DNA from: an uncultured Clostridia bacterium
GTDB lineage: Bacteria; Bacillota; Clostridia; Oscillospirales; Acutalibacteraceae
Assembly (NCBI GenBank): GCA_947623175.1
Contig: CANQGK010000026.1
Coordinates: 1 to 33,006, forward strand
Reading direction: 5' to 3'
Length of the DNA: 33,006 nucleotides
The notes below the pieces were generated by a model. That model made no database searches. It had not been told where the DNA came from and was given only the letters and a program-made list of their open reading frames with translations. How positions within the stretch are numbered: position 1 is the first letter of the stretch; every line of letters starts with the position of its first letter. The translations under genes were made by a program, and so were the position numbers. Positions 7,847 through 15,933 of this stretch are shown piece by piece.

Positions 7847-7879
7847 AGGCTTTTCACTGTTTATTAAGGTGAAAGGCCT
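7847..7879 (+). promoter_or_regulatory. Inverted repeat in the sigma-factor leader
   Basis: AGGCTTTTCAC (7847-7857) and GTGAAAGGCCT (7869-7879) can pair over 11 positions with one G-U. They are separated by 11 bases and followed by TTTTC. The element lies 31 bases before the sigma-factor ATG. It could be a terminator/attenuator or an operator overlapping an autoregulated ECF promoter; the sequence does not decide. A vegetative promoter is not obvious in the A/T-rich stretch 7767-7840. Confidence 0.45.
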
Positions 7880-7909
7880 TTTCAACTAAATACGAAAGGA
7901 GTACAAAGC

Positions 7910-8464
7910 ATGGAAGATAAGCAAATAGTAGATTTATATTTGGAGCGCTCCGAAACCGCTATTGCCGAAACCGAAAAGAAATACGGCAGGTATTGTCGCT
8001 ATATCGCATATCAAATACTTTGCGACGACGGAAGCGCCGAAGAAATCGTAAACGATACATATTTAAAGGTATGGAATACCGTACCTCCGAAGCGTCCGGA
8101 GCCGTTAAAGCCGTATCTCGGTATGATAAGCCGACAGCTTGCGCTTAACGCTTATAATAAAGAGCATTCACAAAAGCGCGACGGTCAGGTAACTCTTGCT
8201 TTGGACGAGCTTTCGGAGTGTATTCCCGACGGGGCGGGAGCCGACATAGGCGAAAGCGTTGCGCTTTCGGATACGCTCAGCCGCTTTATACGCGCCTTAC
8301 CGAAGCAAACGCAAAATATTTTTGTGCGCAGGTATTTTTACGTAAGTCCGATTGCGGAAATAGCGAAGGATTTTAACATGAAAGAAAGCGGCGTAACAAT
8401 GCAGCTTTTGCGCACCCGAAAAAAATTAAAACAATTCTTAAAAAAGGAGGGCTTTGACACATGA
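7910..8464 (+). CDS. ECF-type RNA polymerase sigma factor
   Basis: A 184-aa sigma-70 family protein with only regions 2 and 4. Region 2 is GSAEEIVNDTYLKVWNTVPP...LGMISRQLALN, within residues 40-85. Region 4, with a helix-turn-helix, is LPKQTQNIFVRRYFYV...IAEIAKDFNMKESGVTMQLL, about 130-180. A linker of about 45 residues joins them. The ATG follows AAAGGAG. It overlaps the next gene, a membrane anti-sigma protein, by four bases (ATGA), so the two are translationally coupled as a sigma/anti-sigma pair. The regulon and stimulus are unknown. Autoregulation is likely for this class but is inferred. Confidence 0.9.
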   Translation: MEDKQIVDLYLERSETAIAETEKKYGRYCRYIAYQILCDDGSAEEIVNDTYLKVWNTVPPKRPEPLKPYLGMISRQLALNAYNKEHSQKRDGQVTLALDELSECIPDGAGADIGESVALSDTLSRFIRALPKQTQNIFVRRYFYVSPIAEIAKDFNMKESGVTMQLLRTRKKLKQFLKKEGFDT

Positions 8465-9978
8465 CAAACACAAATCTGTTTCAGGCTATGGGGCGGATCG
8501 ATCCGAAGTTAATTGCCGACGCCGCGCCCGACTCGACGCGGGAAAATCCGGATAATATAATTCCGCTCGCCAAACCCCAAAACGGCAATATCTTCCGAAA
8601 TAAAAAATATCTGCGGGGCATTGTCGCCGCGGTACTCGCGCTCGTAATTATAGCGGGCGGAGTGGGATTTTTATTTAATCACAACCGGATAAACGCCGTA
8701 TCGAGCGTTATATCCCTGGACGTAAATCCCAGCATTGAGCTAAGAGCGAACCGGGATAAAACCGTGCTTTCCTGCACGGCGATGAATAAGGACGCCGTAC
8801 AGATACTTTCGGATATGAACGGCGGCGCCGATCTCAAGGGGATCCCGCTTAACGTGGCGGTAAACGCCGTTGTGGGTTCGATGCTCGCTCACGGATACTT
8901 AGACGGTATATCCTCGGCGATTATGATTTCCGTGGAGGACAATAACCAAAACCGCGCCGCGAATATACGGGAGGAATTGGTAACTCTCGTAGACGGTATT
9001 TTGCAAAGCTCGTCAAGTCAATCCGCGGTTTACAGCCAGAGCATGACCATCGATACCGATTTAAAGGATCAGGCGCATAATTACAACATTTCTTCCGGTA
9101 AAGCAAATTTAATAAACCGCATAATCGCCGTTAACGGTTCGCTTAATTTTGACGCGCTTGCCGCCCTTTCGATTGACGAATTGCAGGATCTTTTAAAGAT
9201 CGGCGCGCCGGGTATGCCGATAGGCGCCGACGCCGCCGCGCAGGCGGCGCAGAACTACGCGGGCACCGCGGCGCTCGACAGCGATACGGTTAAGGACGTT
9301 GATTCCGAGCTGGACGACGCAACCCCGCATTACGAAGTGGAGCTGTATATCTCGGGCAAGGGCGAATTTGAGTATAAGGTCGACGCCTTTACGGGCAAAA
9401 TACTCAGCGGCAAGCAAAATATCGCGGGAAGCTCCTCCGATAAAAACGCCTCCGGCTCGACAACCGGTACCGACTCTTCCGCAGGGCAAACCTCATCCGC
9501 CGGCTCCGGTACCTCGGATGTAGGCGAAAATGCGGCAAAAGCCGCCGCACTAAACCATGCGGGACTTTCGGAAAGCAAGGTAAGCCGCTTAAAGGTTGAG
9601 CGCGACTTTGACGACGGACGGCTCGAATACGAAGTGGAATTTTACTATAACAATACCGAGTATCAATACACGATCGACGCCGCTACCGGCAAGGTGCGCG
9701 GTTACGAGACCGAGCCTGTCAAGGGCACGCAAAGCGGCGGCTCCAAAACCGGAGCTTCCGGCACCACCGACATAGGCGAAAACGCGGCAAAAGCCGCCGC
9801 ACTGTCACATGCGGGGCTTTCGGAAAGCAAGGTCAGCCGCTTGAAGGTAGAGCGCGATTTCGACGACGGACGGCTCGAATACGAAGTGGATTTCGTATAT
9901 AACGGTTACGAATACGAATACGTAATAAATGCGGCGACCGGCGCAATTTTAGAGCACGACGTAGACCGTGACGACTGA
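8461..9978 (+). CDS. RsgI-like membrane anti-sigma factor with PepSY repeats
   Basis: A 505-aa protein. The short cytosolic tail (1-50, including LFQAMGRIDPKLIADAA) is the likely sigma-binding part. One membrane helix spans about 52-73. The outside RsgI-type middle domain (about 79-175) starts VSSVISLDVNPSIEL and resembles the periplasmic domain of RsgI, the SigI regulator. The rest is extracytoplasmic: a diverged PepSY-like unit (HYEVELYISGKGEFEYKVDA), then two nearly identical PepSY units starting near residues 354 and 438 (IGENAAKAAAL..AGLSES), joined by Gly/Ser/Thr linkers. PepSY modules are linked to protease inhibition and the cell envelope, so they may be the sensor. No cleavage site is evident. 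Confidence 0.85.
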   Translation: MTNTNLFQAMGRIDPKLIADAAPDSTRENPDNIIPLAKPQNGNIFRNKKYLRGIVAAVLALVIIAGGVGFLFNHNRINAVSSVISLDVNPSIELRANRDKTVLSCTAMNKDAVQILSDMNGGADLKGIPLNVAVNAVVGSMLAHGYLDGISSAIMISVEDNNQNRAANIREELVTLVDGILQSSSSQSAVYSQSMTIDTDLKDQAHNYNISSGKANLINRIIAVNGSLNFDALAALSIDELQDLLKIGAPGMPIGADAAAQAAQNYAGTAALDSDTVKDVDSELDDATPHYEVELYISGKGEFEYKVDAFTGKILSGKQNIAGSSSDKNASGSTTGTDSSAGQTSSAGSGTSDVGENAAKAAALNHAGLSESKVSRLKVERDFDDGRLEYEVEFYYNNTEYQYTIDAATGKVRGYETEPVKGTQSGGSKTGASGTTDIGENAAKAAALSHAGLSESKVSRLKVERDFDDGRLEYEVDFVYNGYEYEYVINAATGAILEHDVDRDD

Positions 9979-10004
9979 TTTCGACAAAAACCGAATAAAT
10001 TCGC

Positions 10005-10038
10005 GGGCGTCCTCCGTACAGAGGGCGCCCGATTTTAA
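10005..10038 (+). terminator. Terminator of the sigma/anti-sigma operon
   Basis: GGGCGTCCTC (10005-10014) pairs with GAGGGCGCCC (10021-10030) across a six-base loop (one G-U pair), followed by GATTTTAATT. It lies 26 bases after the anti-sigma stop and before the convergent activase gene. Confidence 0.85.
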
Positions 10039-10059
10039 TTGCCGTTTTTTAAGTGGTTT

Positions 10060-10959
10060 TCAAGCCCTTTTTACCGGAACCTTCGTAAGCGCTCCGATAT
10101 ATGCCATCCATTCCTTAACCGCCTTTTCATCGGCAAATTTAAGCTCTTTAAGCTTATATTCTTTACCCAAAAATTCCGATTTTGAGCTGCCCAGCGGATG
10201 GTAGGGCTCAATATTTATCTCCGTTATATTTTTAAGCGTATTTGCAAGCTCGGCAATGCCATCAAAATGCTCTTTCCTGTCGTTAAACTCGGGTATTACG
10301 GGACAGCGTAAAATAATCTGTGCACCGATACCGTCCAAAAGCTTAAGATTTTTAATAATCGTCTCATTGGAAGCGCCGGTAAATTCCTTATGCCTATAAG
10401 CGTCCGTTTCCTTGTAATCGTAGAGGAAAATATCCACAAGGGGAGCAATTTTTTGCAAACGGTAAAATTCCGTAAACCCGCAGGTCTCAATACAGGTATG
10501 AAGCTTGTTTTCCTTGGCTTTTTTTAAGAGCTCGTATGTAAAATCAAACTGAAGCAACGGCTCGCCGCCCGACAGAGTCATTCCTCCGCCCGAATTATCG
10601 TAAAAATCCTTATCCTTTAAAACCTCGGCTATCACTTCGTCCGCCGTCCGGTCGTACCCCACCGTTTCGAGCGCGCCGGTAAGGCATTGATCGGCGCATT
10701 TTCCGCATACGGTACATTTTTTGCGGTCAAAAATATGCTTTTCGCCCTCGAAAAGGTGACAGCCGTTTTTGCAGACGGCAGCGCATTTTCTACAGCTCGT
10801 GCATTTTTCGTAATTGTAAAAAAGCTCGGTTTTTTCCGATTTTGATTCGGGATTGTGGCACCAAACGCAGTTAAGCGGACAACCCTTTAAAAAGACGGTG
10901 GTTCTGATTCCGGGACCGTCGTTTACGGAAAACCTCTGTATATTAAAAATCCTGCCCAT
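10060..10959 (-). CDS. Glycyl-radical enzyme activating protein (radical SAM)
   Basis: A 299-aa PflA-family activase that uses S-adenosylmethionine and a 4Fe-4S cluster to install the glycyl radical on a partner enzyme. The radical SAM motif is GCPLNCVWCHNP with Cys27, 31 and 34. Two further ferredoxin-type clusters are inserted after it (Cys53/56/59/63 and 82/85/88/92). That marks the group activating non-PFL partners such as glycerol dehydratase or choline or hydroxyproline lyases, rather than classic PflA. GGGMTLSGGEPLLQ is the SAM-binding segment. The start at ATG 10959 follows GGAGG and is preferred over 10992. No glycyl-radical enzyme gene is in the window, so the substrate is unknown. 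It is divergent from the GH127 gene. Confidence 0.9.
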   Translation of the reverse strand: MGRIFNIQRFSVNDGPGIRTTVFLKGCPLNCVWCHNPESKSEKTELFYNYEKCTSCRKCAAVCKNGCHLFEGEKHIFDRKKCTVCGKCADQCLTGALETVGYDRTADEVIAEVLKDKDFYDNSGGGMTLSGGEPLLQFDFTYELLKKAKENKLHTCIETCGFTEFYRLQKIAPLVDIFLYDYKETDAYRHKEFTGASNETIIKNLKLLDGIGAQIILRCPVIPEFNDRKEHFDGIAELANTLKNITEINIEPYHPLGSSKSEFLGKEYKLKELKFADEKAVKEWMAYIGALTKVPVKRA

Positions 10960-11024
10960 TTTTTCCTCCGAACAAATAGTTTTTAGGCGCAAAGCGAATT
11001 AAGTCTTAATATCCCTGCACAAAT

Positions 11025-11052
11025 AATATACCACTTTTATATAATAAATCAA
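11025..11052 (-). promoter_or_regulatory. Probable promoter of the activase gene
   Basis: On the minus strand, TTGATT (11047-11052), a 16-base spacer and TATATT (11025-11030, preceded by GTGG) lie about 66 bp upstream of the ATG at 10959. Confidence 0.5.
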
Positions 11053-11080
11053 CAAAAATTTTATTCTTTATTTTTACGGC

Positions 11081-11110
11081 TTGACAATAATTCGGTTCGT
11101 ACTGTATTAT
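11081..11110 (+). promoter_or_regulatory. Promoter of the GH127-type gene
   Basis: -35 TTGACA (11081-11086), an 18-base spacer and -10 TATTAT (11105-11110), with AAAAGGAGG at 11116-11124 and the ATG at 11133. The transcript leader would be very short, about 15 bases. Confidence 0.75.
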
Positions 11111-11132
11111 TTGACAAAAGGAGGACTGTTTT

Positions 11133-12875
11133 ATGAAAGTAAACGGTTTTAAAGGCGAACATTCCGATATAAAATATATCGAACTTAACCCCTGCAAACA
11201 AACCAAACCCGATTTTAAGGCAATGGCGCAAAAAGCGTTGAAATATTTATATACAAACCCAAAAGCGGACCACAATTACGAGTGCAGATTTTCCTTTGCA
11301 CCCTCTTTATGCCCGCCCTTTTCTCCGCTTATCAAGGTTGACGGTTATCTTGACGCGATAACCGAGGGCGACACCGAAAGCCGCAATGACGTAGCCTTTA
11401 GCATGATGAGAGAAATGCTCGGCGATTTTGAAAGCGGAACCCTTCCCGAAGAAGAGGTTCACAAGCGCCTTTTAAGCTATCTTACCGGCGAAGGCGACGG
11501 CAAGGTATGCCGCACGCATGAATATTGCAACTCCACCGACAGTCCGGGTATTTATATCAATCTTTGGACCAGCGGCATGCTGCTTCAAAGCGAATGCCTG
11601 CGCTATCGCCGCGGCATAACCGATTTAACCCTCGCGCGCCGCATTTTTGAAGGTATGGCGGAAATCATCACTCACGATTACGGACGCGCCTATTACCGAT
11701 ACGGCATGGCTTTTTATAACGAGGAAAAGGTAACCGACGGAAATCGCGGGCTTTATCCCAACGTTTTCAGCGGTTTTTGCGAATATTGGTCGGTTTCAGG
11801 CGATAAGCGCTGTTGGGATTTGATGAAAGAGCTTGCCGAAGGGTTTGTATGCGACCTTATGCCCGACAATCTGCACGACGGCAACGGCGTAATAAGAGGG
11901 CATAATCACGTTCAACTGCATGCGATACGCGGGCTTGCGCAGTTCGGATATTTGTCGGGCGACATAAGGTATATCAATTGGGTAAAGGCGGTTTACGATT
12001 ATTACGAAAAATGGGCGCTCGATACCGGCTGGCTGCCCGAAATACGCGACCTTGCGGAGCATTGCACCCATTCCGAAACCTGCCTTAACAGCGATATGTT
12101 TGAAACCGCTCTTTGGCTGGCGCTTTCCGGCTATGACGAGCTTTGGGATCAAATGGAACGCGATATAAGAAATTATTTTATTCCCTTACAGTTTACAGTC
12201 TCAGGTAAGCTTATCGATTTATTTAAGGAAATTCACAGCGATAAATCCGCCGAAGAAATAGAAAATTCGCTGAACCTGCTTAAGGACTTGGATGGCGGCT
12301 TTATATCCGCGGTCACACCCAACGATTTTGTTTTCGAGGTTGCCGACGATAAGTCGCATTTCGGCATGACGGAGTATAAGGGCAAAAAAATAGTAATAGA
12401 TATGATGGGCTGTTGTCCTCCCGAGGGCATGCGCGCGATTTACTACGCTTGGAAGTATACCCAGCAAAAGGACGAAACCGGACTTTGCGTCTACCTGCCT
12501 TTTGACAGCGAAACCGAAAATGCGATAGTTAAAAGCTCCCTGCCCGAAAAGGGCGAGATTACCGTTGGTATGAAAATCGCCTCTCCGCTCAAGGTTCGCA
12601 TCCCGGCATGGACCGATCGAAGTAAGGTAAAGGCCTTTTTAAACGGAAAGGAATACAAATTTTATTGGGGCGGCGCCGCGAATCGGTATGTATGCGCCGA
12701 CAGCCTGCTTCCGGGCGACGAATTTACCGTAGAGTATCCGCTGATTGAATTTTATCAAAAGGTTACGGTTAATTATTATGAGCAAAAGCCCAAGGACTAC
12801 ACCTATCATTGGGTGGGAAATTCGGTTATAGGCGTAGAGCCAAAAGGCAAATATCTGCCGTTATACGATTTTTAA
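11133..12875 (+). CDS. GH127-type glycoside hydrolase (putative beta-L-arabinofuranosidase)
   Basis: A 580-aa cytosolic protein with no signal peptide. GH127 enzymes such as HypBA1 remove terminal beta-L-arabinofuranose using a zinc-bound cysteine nucleophile. The expected catalytic set is visible: Glu315 and Cys317 in SETCLNSDMF, and the Cys427-Cys428 pair in MMGCCPPEG. The (alpha/alpha)6 core occupies about 25-430. The C-terminal beta region has the family-like MKIASPLKVRIPAWT and GDEFTVEYPL. Spacing between ETC and CC is about 110 residues, longer than in HypBA1, so the substrate may differ. It stands alone with its own promoter and terminator; no sugar transporter is nearby. Confidence 0.75.
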   Translation: MKVNGFKGEHSDIKYIELNPCKQTKPDFKAMAQKALKYLYTNPKADHNYECRFSFAPSLCPPFSPLIKVDGYLDAITEGDTESRNDVAFSMMREMLGDFESGTLPEEEVHKRLLSYLTGEGDGKVCRTHEYCNSTDSPGIYINLWTSGMLLQSECLRYRRGITDLTLARRIFEGMAEIITHDYGRAYYRYGMAFYNEEKVTDGNRGLYPNVFSGFCEYWSVSGDKRCWDLMKELAEGFVCDLMPDNLHDGNGVIRGHNHVQLHAIRGLAQFGYLSGDIRYINWVKAVYDYYEKWALDTGWLPEIRDLAEHCTHSETCLNSDMFETALWLALSGYDELWDQMERDIRNYFIPLQFTVSGKLIDLFKEIHSDKSAEEIENSLNLLKDLDGGFISAVTPNDFVFEVADDKSHFGMTEYKGKKIVIDMMGCCPPEGMRAIYYAWKYTQQKDETGLCVYLPFDSETENAIVKSSLPEKGEITVGMKIASPLKVRIPAWTDRSKVKAFLNGKEYKFYWGGAANRYVCADSLLPGDEFTVEYPLIEFYQKVTVNYYEQKPKDYTYHWVGNSVIGVEPKGKYLPLYDF

Positions 12876-12885
12876 ATTTTTTCTC

Positions 12886-12928
12886 AAAAGCGCTCTTTCT
12901 TTACTTAAAAAAGAGTGCTTTTTATTTT
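12886..12928 (+). terminator. Terminator of the GH127-type gene
   Basis: AAAAGCGCTCTTT pairs with AAAGAGTGCTTTT (about 12910-12922) across a loop of about 11 bases, with TATTTTAA after it. It starts 11 bases after the stop. The remaining 12929-13013 is A/T-rich and presumably holds the next promoter, but no convincing -35/-10 pair stands out. Confidence 0.8.
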
Positions 12929-13013
12929 AATATATTTTCATATAATTAACAATTTATTATTATATTTATGGTAATATTTAAGGTAAATAATTCTTCGAAA
13001 GGATTGCGCATAA

Positions 13014-15614
13014 ATGCTTAAGCTTCAAAATATTACTAAGGACTATAAATCCGGCGATACGACGGTACAGGCGCTTAAGGGCATCGACCTTCAATTCAGG
13101 GAAAACGAATTTGTATCCATATTGGGTCAGTCGGGCTGCGGAAAGACCACGCTGCTTAATATCATAGGCGGACTTGACCGTTACACCACGGGCGATTTGT
13201 TTATAAACGGTAAATCCACAAAGCTTTATAAGGACTCCGATTGGGATAACTACCGCAACCATACCATCGGATTTATATTTCAAAGCTACAACCTTATTCC
13301 CCACCAAAACGTACTTTCCAACGTAGAGCTTGCGCTTACCCTTTCGGGTATTTCAAAATCCGAACGCAGAAAGCGCGCCAAAGAAGCGCTCGAAAAGGTG
13401 GGGCTCGGCGACCAGCTTAACAAAAAGCCGAACCAGATGTCCGGCGGTCAAATGCAGCGTGTAGCCATTGCCCGCGCGCTTGTAAACAACCCGGATATTC
13501 TTTTGGCGGACGAACCCACCGGCGCGCTTGACAGCGAAACCTCCGAGCAGATAATGGATCTGTTAAAGGAAATAGCCAACGACCGGCTGGTAATTATGGT
13601 AACCCATAATCCCGAGCTCGCCGAAAAATACTCCACCAGAATAATCCGCCTGTTTGACGGCAAGGTCACCGACGATTCTATGCCCTACACCGCGAGTGAT
13701 ACCGAAAAAGAGCCGGAAAAGGTGAAAAAGAAGCCTTCGATGTCCTTTTTTACCGCCCTTTCCCTATCGCTTAACAATCTGATGACCAAAAAGACGCGTA
13801 CCCTGCTCACCTCCTTTGCGGGCTCCATAGGCATAATCGGAATTGCCCTTATTTTATCCCTTTCGAGCGGAGTAAACGCATATATACAGCACGTCGAGGA
13901 GGAAACTCTTTCGAGCTACCCCATAACCATAGAAGAAACGGGTATGGATATAAGCAGTCTCACGAGCGATTTAATGGAAAAAAACGAGGTCGAGTCCGAC
14001 AGAGACGCGCAGCGCATTTACTCAAACAACATCATGACCGAAATGATGTCCACCATGATAAACGGGATGTCCGCCAATAATCTCGAAGCGTTTAAGACGC
14101 ATATCGACGGCAGCGCCGATTTCAAAAAATACACGAGCAATATCGAGTATTCATATTCCACCGACCTTAATATATACACCGCCGACGGCGATCAGATAAA
14201 TCCGAACCAGGTATTTGATACCATTTACGCCGAAATGGGCATGAGCCGCGACTCCGTATCCTCCGGTATGATGAACACCGAAACCTGGATACAGCTTTTT
14301 GACGACGATAATTTCACCAAAAAGCAATACGACGTTATATGCGGTCACCTGCCCGAAAAATATAACGAAGTAGTGGTAATTGTCGATAAAAACAATCAAA
14401 TAAGCGACTATACCCTCTATTCTTTAGGACTTAAGGACACGGACGAGCTTAAGGATATGATAGAGCAAGCCAAAAACGGCGAGGAGGTCACCGCGTCCGA
14501 TGCCACCTCTTACAGCTTTGACGAAATTTTACAGCTTAAATACAAGCTTTTGATAAACAGCGATTATTTTGAAAAGAACAAGGACGGCACCTGGAGCGAT
14601 AAAACCAAGGACGAGCTTTACATTCAAACCAAATTAAACGACGCCGAGGAAATTAAGGTGGTAGGTATTCTGCGGCCGGCAGAAAGCGCCGTCAACGACA
14701 GAACCGCAGGTTTTGTGGGCTACAAAAAGGAGCTTATGGAAAAGCTTATAAACTCCGTCAACGACAGCGAGATAGTAAAAGCGCAGAAAAAGGACGAGAA
14801 AACAAACGTATTTACCGGACTTCCTTTCAGCACCGATTACGACGATATGACCTTTGAGGGGCTTAAACAATATATCGCCTCCTTACCGCAAGCCGAACAG
14901 CAACAGTATAACGCCTATATAGCAAACCTTTCGTCGCAGGGCATGTCCGAAGAGGAAATAACCGAAAAATTTGTCGAAGCGCTAAAAGCGCAAAGCGACG
15001 AAGCCACCTATGAAGGCAACCTGCGGCTTATGGGAGTATCCGACCTTAAAAAACCCTCCGCAATAAATATATATCCCAAGGATTTTGAAGCCAAAGACAG
15101 CATAACCGACCTTATCTCCGCTTATAACGAAAAGGTCGACGACGATGAGCAAATCACCTATACCGATTATATCGGACTTATGATGTCCTCGGTAACGACC
15201 ATAATAAACGCCATAAGCTATATACTTGTCGCGTTTGTGAGCATCTCGCTTATCGTATCCTCGATAATGATAGGAATTATAACCTATATTTCGGTACTCG
15301 AGCGCACCAAGGAAATCGGCATTCTGCGCGCTATGGGCGCTTCCAAGCGGGATATTTCACGGGTATTCAACGCCGAAACCTCTATCGTGGGCTTTGCGGC
15401 GGGCGCTATCGGAATTTTGGTAACGCTGTTGCTGCTTATACCCATTAACGCGATTATCAAATCGCTTACAGATATCGGCGGGCTTGCCGCCCTGCCGGTT
15501 AAGGGCGCCGTGATACTTGTGCTTATCAGCATATTCTTAACCTTTATAGCGGGGCTTATTCCCTCGAAAATTGCCGCAAAGAAGGATCCCGTAACCTCGC
15601 TTCGAACCGAATAA
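13014..15614 (+). CDS. ABC transporter, fused ATPase and FtsX-type permease (MacB-like)
   Basis: An 866-aa single-chain transporter. The N-terminal ATPase (1-225) has Walker A GQSGCGKTT at 38-46, signature MSGGQ at 142-146, Walker B DILLADE at 161-167 and the H-loop His198. A membrane helix near 260-285 (GSIGIIGIALILSLSSGV) is followed by an extracytoplasmic domain of about 430 residues. The C-terminal FtsX domain has three helices and the conserved ERTKEIGILRAMGASKRDI. This MacB/LolCDE-like fold works by mechanotransmission and in Firmicutes is tied to peptide or lantibiotic resistance or envelope stress. The substrate is not deducible and no two-component system is adjacent. GAAAGGA precedes the ATG. 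Confidence 0.93.
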   Translation: MLKLQNITKDYKSGDTTVQALKGIDLQFRENEFVSILGQSGCGKTTLLNIIGGLDRYTTGDLFINGKSTKLYKDSDWDNYRNHTIGFIFQSYNLIPHQNVLSNVELALTLSGISKSERRKRAKEALEKVGLGDQLNKKPNQMSGGQMQRVAIARALVNNPDILLADEPTGALDSETSEQIMDLLKEIANDRLVIMVTHNPELAEKYSTRIIRLFDGKVTDDSMPYTASDTEKEPEKVKKKPSMSFFTALSLSLNNLMTKKTRTLLTSFAGSIGIIGIALILSLSSGVNAYIQHVEEETLSSYPITIEETGMDISSLTSDLMEKNEVESDRDAQRIYSNNIMTEMMSTMINGMSANNLEAFKTHIDGSADFKKYTSNIEYSYSTDLNIYTADGDQINPNQVFDTIYAEMGMSRDSVSSGMMNTETWIQLFDDDNFTKKQYDVICGHLPEKYNEVVVIVDKNNQISDYTLYSLGLKDTDELKDMIEQAKNGEEVTASDATSYSFDEILQLKYKLLINSDYFEKNKDGTWSDKTKDELYIQTKLNDAEEIKVVGILRPAESAVNDRTAGFVGYKKELMEKLINSVNDSEIVKAQKKDEKTNVFTGLPFSTDYDDMTFEGLKQYIASLPQAEQQQYNAYIANLSSQGMSEEEITEKFVEALKAQSDEATYEGNLRLMGVSDLKKPSAINIYPKDFEAKDSITDLISAYNEKVDDDEQITYTDYIGLMMSSVTTIINAISYILVAFVSISLIVSSIMIGIITYISVLERTKEIGILRAMGASKRDISRVFNAETSIVGFAAGAIGILVTLLLLIPINAIIKSLTDIGGLAALPVKGAVILVLISIFLTFIAGLIPSKIAAKKDPVTSLRTE

Positions 15615-15664
15615 AACTAAAACACGCTCCGAAAATCTTTGGTTTTCCGAGCGTGTTTTAGTTT
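15614..15664. terminator. Bidirectional terminator
   Basis: Arms 15614-15635 and 15643-15664 pair over 22 positions with one mismatch around a 7-base loop. The A/T-rich outer ends give a T-run in either direction. It sits between the convergent ABC gene and the end of the long minus-strand operon and can serve both. Confidence 0.9.
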
Positions 15665-15672
15665 GCCGCCTA

Positions 15673-15852
15673 TTATTTAAACATGGTTTGGATGCCGTCC
15701 ACAAAGTCGCCCACTGCTTTTACAAGCTTGGTAGAGCCCTTTGCCACGTTTTTGCGGTCCTGCAATAAAACCTTGCCTAAAGCCATCGCCGCGGCGCCTG
15801 CCGCCATACCCGTGCCGAGGCCTTTAATAAATGACATTGAACTGTTTTGCAT
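15673..15852 (-). CDS. Small glycine-zipper protein (YtxH-like)
   Basis: A 59-aa reading frame from ATG 15852, with a strong AGGGAGG eight bases upstream. It begins MQNSSMSFIKGLGTGMAAGA, then AAMALGKVLLQDRKN, followed by a basic amphipathic tail ending VGDFVDGIQTMFK. The short Gly/Ala-rich hydrophobic stretch followed by a Lys-rich helix resembles the small YtxH-like proteins of clostridia, which are of unknown function and may be membrane-associated. It is the last gene of the minus-strand unit, 81 bases after asnB, and its ribosome site is paired in a hairpin. No enzyme motif is present. Confidence 0.75.
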   Translation of the reverse strand: MQNSSMSFIKGLGTGMAAGAAAMALGKVLLQDRKNVAKGSTKLVKAVGDFVDGIQTMFK

Positions 15853-15853
15853 A

Positions 15854-15904
15854 AATAAAACCTCCCTTTACAAGGTTAGTATTCCCGCAAAGAGAGGTTT
15901 TATT
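15854..15904 (-). promoter_or_regulatory. Hairpin covering the ribosome site of the small gene; possible asnB terminator
   Basis: Arms 15854-15869 and 15889-15904 pair over 16 positions (one G-U in RNA). On the minus strand the 3' arm contains AGGGAGG, the ribosome site of the 59-aa gene, and is followed by TTTTATTT. The structure has the shape of an intrinsic terminator for asnB and at the same time would mask translation of the downstream gene. Confidence 0.7.
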
Positions 15905-15933
15905 TTTTATTTTAATTTGCATCAAATGAAAAA

